This document shows, piece by piece, positions 1 through 5,481 of a stretch of 5,915 bases of DNA. A model generated the notes under the pieces. The model searched no databases. It saw only the letters and a program-made list of their open reading frames with translations, and was not told the origin of the DNA. The stretch covers positions 1-5,915 of the forward strand of contig SKNL01000176.1 in NCBI GenBank assembly GCA_007120555.1, written 5' to 3'. The position numbers were made by a program, and so were the translations under genes. Origin of the DNA: Balneolales bacterium. GTDB taxonomy: Bacteria; Bacteroidota; Rhodothermia; Balneolales; Natronogracilivirgulaceae. How positions within the stretch are numbered: position 1 is the stretch's first letter; each line of letters starts with the position of its first letter.

Positions 1-602
1 GCAAATCGGAAAAGAGCCATTTCAAAAAGGCGCTTTGTCCGAACGGGGAGAAAGTGCTGGTGCACGTAAGCAATTTCCGCGAGGTCAAGCGGGTCAGCGA
101 TACCGTTGAAATCTTCCACAAGGTGCTTCAGAGCGGTATTCCGGCGCACCTTTTACTGGTCGGCGACGGACCGGACCGCCCCAAGGTGGAGTCACGCTGC
201 CGGGAACTGAAGATTTGCGGAAAAGTGCGTTTTCTCGGGAAGCAGGAAAAGATCGAGGATATCCTATCCATTGCCGACCTGTTCCTGATTCCGTCGGGTT
301 CCGAGACGTTCGGACTTGCGGCACTGGAAGCCATGAGCTGCAGTGTGCCGGTCATCAGTTCCGACATAGGCGGCCTGCCCGAGCTGAACATCCACGGCGA
401 AACCGGCTATCTGTGCGAACTGGGCGACACCGACACCATGGGCGACTATGCCATTTCCATTCTCCGGGACGAGCAGCTGCACCGGCAGCTTTCGGAAAAT
501 GCCCGCAAGCGTGCCGAAGTGTTCGAACTCAACCTGATCGTCGACCGTTACGAGGCCTACTATCATTCCGTGATGGAGGGAATTAAGGCACCGGCCGGAT
601 GA
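1..602 (+). CDS. bshA: N-acetyl-alpha-D-glucosaminyl L-malate synthase BshA, C-terminal half (5' end off window)
   Basis: Glycosyltransferase of the GT4 family with a GT-B fold; BshA transfers GlcNAc from UDP-GlcNAc to L-malate, the first step of bacillithiol synthesis in the cytoplasm. The reading frame (codons from position 3) is open from the window edge, so the gene starts upstream; about 199 residues are visible, roughly half of the usual ~375-380. The visible part is the nucleotide-sugar-binding C-terminal domain: HVSNFREVKRV, then LLLVGDGP, FLGKQ, and an EX7E motif (Glu codons at 303 and 327) within SETFGLAALEAM, followed by GGLPE and HGETGYLCELGD. The HVSNFR..KRV, GKQ and ETGYLCE(L/V)GD strings are characteristic of BshA rather than of GT4 enzymes in general. 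A GTG at 54 could pose as a start but lies inside the conserved domain. The stop is TGA at 600-602. The family is secure; the exact substrate is inferred from similarity remembered from known BshA proteins. Confidence 0.9.
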   Translation, partial: KSEKSHFKKALCPNGEKVLVHVSNFREVKRVSDTVEIFHKVLQSGIPAHLLLVGDGPDRPKVESRCRELKICGKVRFLGKQEKIEDILSIADLFLIPSGSETFGLAALEAMSCSVPVISSDIGGLPELNIHGETGYLCELGDTDTMGDYAISILRDEQLHRQLSENARKRAEVFELNLIVDRYEAYYHSVMEGIKAPAG

Positions 603-613
603 CACCGGACCTT
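585..613. terminator. possible shared hairpin between convergent bshA and sucC
   Basis: An imperfect inverted repeat spans the 12-bp gap between the stops: AAGG (585-588) can pair with CCTT (610-613) and CCGG (591-594) with CCGG (605-608), with a small internal loop (CA against A) and a 10-nt loop. It sits where a bidirectional terminator would be expected. There is no T-run following it on either strand, so it is not a canonical intrinsic terminator and the call is weak. Confidence 0.22.
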
Positions 614-614
614 G

Positions 615-1823
615 TCAACCGCTGATCGCCCGGGTGACTTCCTGGGCGGCTTCCTTGAGCAGTACGGCCGAGATGACATTCAGATCGCTTTCGTCGATGA
701 TTTTTTTGCCTTCCTCGGCATTGGTGCCCTGCAGACGCACAATGAGCGGCATTTTTTCAAGTTTCCTGACGATCTCGGGATCCTTGACCGCTTCCAAAAT
801 GCCGTTGGCCACGCGGTCGCACCGCACAATGCCGCCGAAAATGTTGATCAGGATCGCTTCGACGTTGGGATCCTTCAGGATGATGCGGAACCCGTTGCGC
901 ACGGTATCCACATTGGCGCCGCCGCCCACGTCCAGGAAATTGGCGGGTTCACCCCCGGCCAGCTTGATCATATCCATGGTAGCCATGGCCAGTCCGGCAC
1001 CGTTTACCATGCATCCGACATTGCCATCCAGCTTGATGTAATTCAGGTCGGATTCGACCGCTTCCACTTCCAGCGGATCTTCCTCAGTCTTGTCGCGCAG
1101 CTTGCAGATTTCGGTCTGGCGGAACAGCGCGTTGTCGTCAAAGTTGATTTTCGCATCCAGGGCCACGATGTCATTATCATCCGTCAGCGCAAGAGGGTTG
1201 ATTTCGACAATGGAAGCGTCTGTCTTGTCGAAGGCCTTGTAGAGCGCCATGATGAATTTTACGGCTTTTTTGAACGGCTCACCGGAAAGTCCGAGCGCAA
1301 AAGCCAGCCGTCGCGCCTGGTGTCCGTGTAGCGCCATTCCCGGCTCCACCCACTCCTTGACGATCTTCTCGGGGGTCTCTTCCGCCACTTTCTCGATTTC
1401 CACCCCGCCCTCGGTCGACACCATGATCACGTTCTGGTTGCGGGTGCGGTCCAGCGTAACGCCCACATAATACTCTTCCTTGATATCCACGCCGTCGGTG
1501 ATATACAGACGCTCGACTTTCTTGCCGGCCTCGCCGGTCTGAATGGTCACCAGGGTTTCGCCCAGCAACGATTCCGCGGCTTTGCGGACCTCACCAACAG
1601 ACCCGGCCAGGATCACCCCCTTTGCACCGGATTCTTTCGTGCGCCCCTTGCCACGTCCACCCGCATGGATCTGCGCTTTGACCACAAAAAGTGTGGTGCC
1701 TTTCTGTTTGAGGGTCTCTGCGGCCTTGACCGCCTCCTCGACGGTGAACACGGCGATGCCATCAGGTACGGCCACCTGATATTCTCTCAGAAGTTCCTTG
1801 GCCTGGTATTCGTGGATGTTCAT
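615..1823 (-). CDS. sucC: Succinate--CoA ligase (ADP-forming), beta subunit
   Basis: Beta subunit of succinyl-CoA synthetase, which with SucD interconverts succinyl-CoA and succinate with formation of a nucleoside triphosphate in the TCA cycle (cytoplasm). The 402-residue product begins MNIHEYQAKELLREYQV, the family's hallmark N-terminus, and carries the ATP-grasp part with KAQIHAGGRGKG (about residues 49-60), the metal/nucleotide-site segment EINPLAL, and the C-terminal ligase/CoA domain with GNVGCMVNGAGLAMATMD, FLDVGGGA, INIFGGIVRCD and IVRLQGTNAEEG. Length is slightly above the 388 of E. coli SucC and typical for many other phyla. The start ATG reads from 1823 on the minus strand; the upstream AGAG is only a weak Shine-Dalgarno, but the conserved N-terminus fixes the start. 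No sucD follows: bshA converges from the other side, so the alpha subunit must be elsewhere. It is divergently transcribed from the histidine kinase. Intact, with no missing motif. Confidence 0.97.
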   Translation of the reverse strand: MNIHEYQAKELLREYQVAVPDGIAVFTVEEAVKAAETLKQKGTTLFVVKAQIHAGGRGKGRTKESGAKGVILAGSVGEVRKAAESLLGETLVTIQTGEAGKKVERLYITDGVDIKEEYYVGVTLDRTRNQNVIMVSTEGGVEIEKVAEETPEKIVKEWVEPGMALHGHQARRLAFALGLSGEPFKKAVKFIMALYKAFDKTDASIVEINPLALTDDNDIVALDAKINFDDNALFRQTEICKLRDKTEEDPLEVEAVESDLNYIKLDGNVGCMVNGAGLAMATMDMIKLAGGEPANFLDVGGGANVDTVRNGFRIILKDPNVEAILINIFGGIVRCDRVANGILEAVKDPEIVRKLEKMPLIVRLQGTNAEEGKKIIDESDLNVISAVLLKEAAQEVTRAISG

Positions 1824-1842
1824 GAATCTCTGGTTTTAGAAT

Positions 1843-1869
1843 GTTGAAAATCTTGGGTTGTTGAAAATC
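1843..1869. repeat. 10-bp direct repeat in the sucC leader
   Basis: GTTGAAAATC occurs exactly twice, at 1843-1852 and 1860-1869, 17 bp start to start, separated by TTGGGTT. On the sucC-sense strand the units read GATTTTCAAC and lie about 20-46 nt upstream of the sucC ATG. The sequence is seen directly. A role as a paired regulator site or as a leader RNA element is only a possibility, and AT-rich intergenic DNA can produce such repeats by chance. Confidence 0.55.
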
Positions 1870-1887
1870 GATGCGTGAAAAAGCCCT

Positions 1888-1917
1888 GAAAAATAACCGT
1901 TACCCGCTTTAAATAAA
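1888..1917 (-). promoter_or_regulatory. sucC: weak Bacteroidota-like promoter candidate for sucC
   Basis: On the minus strand TATTTTTC (1895-1888) matches the Bacteroidota -7 consensus TAnnTTTG with one mismatch, and TTTA (1917-1914) lies 18 nt upstream where a -33 TTTG is expected, also with one mismatch. The position, 65-95 nt ahead of the sucC ATG, is plausible. Both elements sit in AT-rich DNA where such matches are easy to find, and the host phylum is inferred, so this is a candidate only. Confidence 0.22.
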
Positions 1918-1939
1918 ACACCCGTATGGATCCCGGATC

Positions 1940-1958
1940 CCGGTCGGCAGCCGATCGG
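1940..1958. repeat. small inverted repeat in the divergent intergenic region
   Basis: Positions 1940-1947 pair with 1951-1958 as an 8-bp stem (one G-T pair) around a 3-nt CAG loop. It directly follows the tandem GGATCCC units at 1928-1934 and 1935-1941. No T-run follows on either strand, so it does not look like a terminator. Placement between divergent genes would suit an operator, but nothing in the window identifies a regulator that would bind it. Confidence 0.35.
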
Positions 1959-2038
1959 CAACTGTGTGGAAGCAGTCCGGATGGGCATGCAGAAAGCGGT
2001 AATACGGCAATTTCGATTTCTCAGGGTAATTACCTACT

Positions 2039-2067
2039 TTTTCAAAAGGCAATGTAACTGTGATACT
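2039..2067 (+). promoter_or_regulatory. weak sigma70-like promoter candidate for the kinase cluster
   Basis: TTTTCA (2039-2044; 4 of 6 matches to TTGACA) and GATACT (2062-2067; 4 of 6 to TATAAT) are 17 bp apart, and the -10-like box is preceded by TG one base upstream, as in extended -10 promoters. It lies about 75 nt before the preferred ATG at 2143, which would make the longer GTG-1966 start impossible for this transcript. Matches of this quality arise by chance, and the inferred phylum often uses a different -33/-7 consensus. Confidence 0.2.
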
Positions 2068-2142
2068 GACGGATTGCGGCTGGAAAGAGAGAATCCCGCT
2101 CCCCAACCTGTCCTGAAAACGCCCGATCAATGTTTATCATTC

Positions 2143-3900
2143 ATGTGGGAACCGAATAAATACCGCCTTACCCAGCTGAACCCCTGGAACATCGTACTTA
2201 TCTACCTTGTGCTGGGTTTCCTCTGGATCCTTTTTTCGGACCGTCTTCTGGAGCAGCTGATAGATGACCCCGCTACGCTGACGCAGTTTCAGACATACAA
2301 GGGATGGTTCTACGTGCTTGTCACCAGCTTGCTGCTGCTATTGCTGCTGATGCGCTATTCAGCCCGGATAACACACATGCGGAGTGATTTTCTGGACCGG
2401 CTCGACCTGTACCGTTCCCTGCTGGAGCAGGGGAACCAAGTGGTTTTGCAGGTCGATGACAGCCAGGATTTCAGCTACTCGAATGCGGCGGTGAAGGACA
2501 TCCTGGGGTATGATGAGGATGAGTTCCGCTGTATGGGCGATTATGAATCGATTGTCCATCAGGATGACAGGGACCGTTTCAAAGATATAAGGACGGTATG
2601 TGATGCAGGCATCCGGAATAATGAACCGGTGAAACAGCAGGTCCGGCTGCGCCACAAGAACGGGGCTTGGCGCTGGTACCAGATGATCCTGACCGATAAA
2701 CGCGGTTTCGAACATATCGATAGCCGGTTGCTGCTCATACGTGATATCCACGAAGAGACCTCCATGTACGAACGGCTTAGGGAATCCCAAATACGCTTTG
2801 AACATCTGTTCCAGGAAGCGCCGGTGGGGTATCATAGTTTCGGGGGGGATTTTACGATTATTGACATCAACAAATCCGAACTGAATCTCCTTGGCTGCAG
2901 CCGCGAGGCGGTCGTCGGCAAGAAAACCTGGGCCGACCTGATCGTTCCCGATGACCTGCCCACTTTTGAACAACACAAAAAAGACCTTCTGGAAAAAGGA
3001 TATGTGGAGAACCTGCAGTATACCATCGTGCGGGAGGACGGCACCCGGCGGTCCGTAATCCTCAATGCCCGCGCATTTTTTGACGATCAGGACCGGCTGC
3101 TGTACACTCTTGGCAACGTGGTGGACATGACCGAGCAGATACGTGCACAGGAGGAGATCCGGGAACTGAATATCTCACTGGAGAAAAAGGTGATAGAGCG
3201 GACCCGGGATCTGGAAATGGCCAATCGTGAACTGGAGTCGTTTGCCTATTCGGTATCACATGATTTGCGTGCGCCCTTGCGCGGGATCGATGGGTTCAGC
3301 CAGGCTCTCGCGGATAAATATGCCGAAAAACTTGACCAGCGCGGGCTTCAGTATCTGGACAGGGTCTGCAAAGCCTCGCAGCGCATGGGAATGCTGATTG
3401 ACGACCTGCTCTCCCTGTCAAGAATCACCCGCAGCGAATTGGAATACGAGCAGGTGGACCTGGGTGCCGTCAGCCGGGAGATACTGGAAACCCTGAAGGA
3501 TAGAGAACCCGATCGCCAGGTGGACTTTGATGTTTCCGGGGACCTTGTTGTTACCGGTGATGCCCGCCTGCTTCGGATACTGATGCAAAATCTGCTGGAT
3601 AATGCCTGGAAGTATACTTCGACCCGCGACCGGGCCCGCATTGTAGTAGACAGCGCTGAAATAGATGGCAGAAAAACAATGTTCGTCCGGGATAATGGGG
3701 TCGGTTTCAACATGAAATACCACGACAAGCTTTTTGTGCCGTTCCAGCGCCTTCATACACAGGACGATTTTCCGGGAACCGGCATCGGACTGGCAACCGT
3801 GCAGCGTATCATAGGCCGCCATGGCGGCACCATCCGGGCCGATTCCAAAGAAAACGAAGGCTCCGTCTTCTATTTATTCTTGCCGGATAAAAGTGTATAA
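2143..3900 (+). CDS. Membrane-anchored sensor histidine kinase with two PAS domains
   Basis: Sensor kinase of 585 residues that autophosphorylates and passes phosphate to a receiver aspartate. Order: TM1 about residues 16-32, a short outside loop (33-54), TM2 about 55-71 followed by basic residues; a first PAS (about 86-205, ending in a RHKNGAWRWYQ-type strand); a second PAS (about 215-333, with EAPVGYHSF and MTEQ); a coiled-coil linker (about 334-368); HisKA with SHDLRAPL and phosphoacceptor His373; HATPase_c with N box NLLDNAWKY (Asn483, Asn487), G1 box RDNGVGF (Asp517) and G2 box GTGIGLA (545-551). The very small outside loop offers little room for a ligand domain, so sensing probably occurs in the PAS domains or the membrane; no cofactor residue is evident. 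ATG 2143 is preferred because the two-helix module begins right after it; it has no good Shine-Dalgarno, and longer starts at 1966, 1981 or 1987 remain possible. The HisKA/HATPase type is the one usually paired with Rcp1-like regulators, as encoded 25 bp downstream. Confidence 0.93.
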   Translation: MWEPNKYRLTQLNPWNIVLIYLVLGFLWILFSDRLLEQLIDDPATLTQFQTYKGWFYVLVTSLLLLLLLMRYSARITHMRSDFLDRLDLYRSLLEQGNQVVLQVDDSQDFSYSNAAVKDILGYDEDEFRCMGDYESIVHQDDRDRFKDIRTVCDAGIRNNEPVKQQVRLRHKNGAWRWYQMILTDKRGFEHIDSRLLLIRDIHEETSMYERLRESQIRFEHLFQEAPVGYHSFGGDFTIIDINKSELNLLGCSREAVVGKKTWADLIVPDDLPTFEQHKKDLLEKGYVENLQYTIVREDGTRRSVILNARAFFDDQDRLLYTLGNVVDMTEQIRAQEEIRELNISLEKKVIERTRDLEMANRELESFAYSVSHDLRAPLRGIDGFSQALADKYAEKLDQRGLQYLDRVCKASQRMGMLIDDLLSLSRITRSELEYEQVDLGAVSREILETLKDREPDRQVDFDVSGDLVVTGDARLLRILMQNLLDNAWKYTSTRDRARIVVDSAEIDGRKTMFVRDNGVGFNMKYHDKLFVPFQRLHTQDDFPGTGIGLATVQRIIGRHGGTIRADSKENEGSVFYLFLPDKSV

Positions 3901-3925
3901 TGAAAAAAACTATTGAAACCGAGCG

Positions 3926-4381
3926 ATGGAATACAGCAAGTCACGCAAGGCAGATACTTTGAAAAGGCACATCCTGCTCGTTGAGGATAATCCCGACGAT
4001 GTTGCCCTGACGTTGATGGCGCTTGAAAAGAGCAACATCCTCAACGAGGTCAGGGTCGCCCGCGACGGAGAGGAGGCGCTGCAAATACTGCTGGGCAGAG
4101 AAGGGGAAGAACCGCCCGAACTGCCGGCCGTGGTGCTGCTGGACCTGAACATACCCAAAGTCAATGGCCTGGAGGTTCTCAGGGAAATCAGAAGCACCGA
4201 ACGGATCCGCCGCCTGCTCGTGGTGATCCTCACTTCATCAGGCGAGGAACAGGATATTCTCCGGGGATATGATCTCGGAGCCAACAGCTATATCAGAAAA
4301 CCGGTTGATTTTGAGAAATTTGTGGATGCCGTCAAACAGCTTGGACTCTACTGGCTGGTTCTGAACGAGCCCGCAGTCTGA
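3926..4381 (+). CDS. Single-domain response regulator, Rcp1/CheY-like
   Basis: Stand-alone receiver of 151 residues with no output domain. Phosphorylation-site residues are complete: acidic pair Glu20/Asp21 in LLVEDNPDD, phosphoacceptor Asp73 in VVLLDLNIPKVNG, Thr103/Ser104 in ILTSS and Lys125 in YIRKPVDF. The C-terminus, VKQLGLYWLVLNE, is typical of the Rcp1 subfamily, the partners of phytochrome-like and PAS-type kinases such as cyanobacterial Cph1. It lies 25 bp after the kinase stop and its own stop is 42 bp before the next gene's preferred start, so the three are probably one operon. The likely donor is His373 of the upstream kinase; where the phosphate goes next is unknown. The ATG at 3926 has only GAG a few bases ahead as ribosome-binding signal; no other ATG in frame precedes the conserved core. 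The domain is certain; partner assignment is inferred. Confidence 0.95.
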   Translation: MEYSKSRKADTLKRHILLVEDNPDDVALTLMALEKSNILNEVRVARDGEEALQILLGREGEEPPELPAVVLLDLNIPKVNGLEVLREIRSTERIRRLLVVILTSSGEEQDILRGYDLGANSYIRKPVDFEKFVDAVKQLGLYWLVLNEPAV

Positions 4382-4409
4382 TTTTTTATGGTAAGTTACG
4401 CATCGATCA

Positions 4410-4415
4410 AAGGAG
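4410..4415 (+). promoter_or_regulatory. strong Shine-Dalgarno that fixes the start of the receiver-kinase gene
   Basis: AAGGAG ends 8 nt before ATG 4424, an ideal distance, whereas the in-frame upstream ATG at 4388 is preceded by GATTTTTT with no such signal. It is the only strong Shine-Dalgarno I see at any start in the window. Confidence 0.85.
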
Positions 4416-4423
4416 AAGCCGAT

Positions 4424-5455
4424 ATGGGAGAGCGCCTGAAGGTACTGATTATTGAAGATCTTCCGGATGATGCCGAACTGGTTGAACTGGAACTTCAGAG
4501 GGCCGGCCTAAAGCCTGAGTGCACCCGTGTGGAGACCGCCGCCGCACTGGAGAAAGCGCTTGAGGACCAGATTTGGGACATCATCATCAGCGACTACAAC
4601 CTGCCAGGGTTTGACGGGCTTGCCGCTCTTGATATCCTCAAGAAAACCGGGCGGGATATCCCGTTTATCATCGTCTCGGGGACCGTCGGGGAGGAGACCG
4701 CAGTGGAGGCCGTCCTGGCAGGCGCGCAGGATTATGTAATGAAGGATAACCTGAGGCGGGTGCCTGTTGCCGTGAGAAGGGAAATCCAGAGCCACAAGCT
4801 TCGTGTGGAGAAACACAAAGCGGATCAGCAGATCCTTGACTCCCTGGAGGAGAAAGAGGTGATGCTCAAGGAGATCCACCACCGGGTCAAAAACAACCTC
4901 GCGGTAATATCAGCCTTGCTGACCCTGCAATCGGACTATGTAAAGGATGAAGAAGCGAAAAGGATGTTCCTTGAAAGCGTGGGACGTATCAAGACCATGG
5001 CCCTAATCCACGAGAAACTCTACCAGTCTGAGATGTTTGCCCGGGTAGAAATGGAAGACTATATCCGCCAGCTTGTAAGAACCATCCAGGAAACCTATGG
5101 TCCGGAATCCGGAAAAATTGCGGTGCACCTGGATTGTGACAATGCCGTTCTGGATATCACCAAGGCCATCCCCTGCGGCCTGATTGTCAATGAGCTGCTG
5201 ACCAATGCCTACAAGCACGCATTCCGGGGTAAGGAGTCCGGAAATATCCACCTGAAGCTCAAAAAAGATAACGAAACGGAGGAGTGTCAGCTGCAGGTGC
5301 TCGACGATGGAGCCGGACTGCCCGAAGAGGTGCTTGCCGGGAAAAGCACCAGCCTGGGCTTCAATATCATCCGGGGCCTTGCGCGACAGATTTCTGCCGA
5401 ATTGCATATGACCGGACACGATGGGGCCCATGTGCTTCTGAAATTCAAGTCCTGA
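4424..5455 (+). CDS. Response regulator receiver fused to HisKA_2-type histidine kinase
   Basis: Soluble 343-residue protein combining a receiver with a kinase. Receiver (about 5-120): Glu11/Asp12 in IIEDLPDD, phosphoacceptor Asp57 in IIISDYNLPGFDG, Ser85 in FIIVSGT, Lys107 in DYVMKDN. A short helical linker (about 121-148) leads to HisKA_2, KEIHHRVKNNLAVISALLTLQS, with conserved His152/His153 (the one before Arg is the expected phosphoacceptor), then HATPase_c with N box VNELLTNAYKHAF (Asn256, Asn261), G1 box LDDGAGLP (Asp295) and G2-like SLGFNIIRG. There is no separate PAS and no transmembrane segment. The receiver-first order suggests that phosphorylation of Asp57, perhaps by the upstream membrane kinase, controls the kinase part; this is inference. 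The start at 4424 is chosen for its Shine-Dalgarno; ATG 4388 would add 12 residues ahead of the receiver. Stop TGA at 5453-5455. The downstream target is not encoded in the window. Confidence 0.94.
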   Translation: MGERLKVLIIEDLPDDAELVELELQRAGLKPECTRVETAAALEKALEDQIWDIIISDYNLPGFDGLAALDILKKTGRDIPFIIVSGTVGEETAVEAVLAGAQDYVMKDNLRRVPVAVRREIQSHKLRVEKHKADQQILDSLEEKEVMLKEIHHRVKNNLAVISALLTLQSDYVKDEEAKRMFLESVGRIKTMALIHEKLYQSEMFARVEMEDYIRQLVRTIQETYGPESGKIAVHLDCDNAVLDITKAIPCGLIVNELLTNAYKHAFRGKESGNIHLKLKKDNETEECQLQVLDDGAGLPEEVLAGKSTSLGFNIIRGLARQISAELHMTGHDGAHVLLKFKS

Positions 5456-5481
5456 CAGCAGTTGCGGCCTTTTTAGGTCAG
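5452..5481. terminator. possible terminator region between convergent genes
   Basis: The 22-bp gap between the stops of the receiver-kinase and the HAD gene contains a T5 run (5470-5474) after GCGGCC. CTGAC (5452-5456) and GTCAG (5477-5481), overlapping the two stop codons, form a 5-bp inverted repeat around a 20-nt loop. The T-run is inside the loop, not after a stem, so this is a poor fit to an intrinsic terminator; some termination signal is expected here from gene orientation only. Confidence 0.18.

Larger units (their letters stand above)
1824..2142. other. 319-bp divergent intergenic region between sucC and the sensor kinase
   Basis: This stretch separates the start of sucC (leftward) from the preferred start of the histidine kinase (rightward). 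The sucC-proximal part (about 1824-1920) is AT-rich and contains a 10-bp direct repeat and a weak promoter-like pair for sucC. The centre has a tandem GGATCCC duplication (1928-1941) running into a small inverted repeat. The kinase-proximal part has a weak promoter-like pair. The kinase's reading frame stays open upstream as far as 1897 (stop TAA at 1894-1896), so a GTG at 1966 or ATGs at 1981 and 1987 could give a longer protein; the 59 extra residues from 1966 resemble no domain I know. No tRNA, riboswitch or small RNA gene is recognisable. Confidence 0.6.

Noticed and set aside
612..1331. A 239-codon open frame on the + strand
   Set aside because: It lies entirely antisense to sucC, whose conserved motifs across the same bases show the minus strand is coding; the + translation is low-quality and matches no family.
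1928..1941. Tandem GGATCCC duplication as a meaningful repeat or recombination site
   Set aside because: Only two 7-bp units and no further copies nearby; too short to support beyond mention as part of the intergenic region.
1909..2130. A 73-codon open frame on the - strand in the divergent intergenic region
   Set aside because: Its translation resembles no family, it lacks a ribosome-binding signal, and it sits in what is likely promoter DNA; I could not support it as a gene.
2359..2976. A 205-codon open frame on the - strand
   Set aside because: It is antisense to the two PAS domains of the histidine kinase and has no recognisable motif or start signal.
4388..4423. ATG at 4388 as start of the receiver-kinase
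   Set aside because: There is no Shine-Dalgarno ahead of it, while ATG 4424 has AAGGAG at ideal distance and sits directly before the receiver core.
2143..5455. Phytochrome or light-sensor system because of the Rcp1-type regulator
   Set aside because: The kinase has PAS domains only, with no GAF/PHY chromophore-binding module, so light sensing is not supported.
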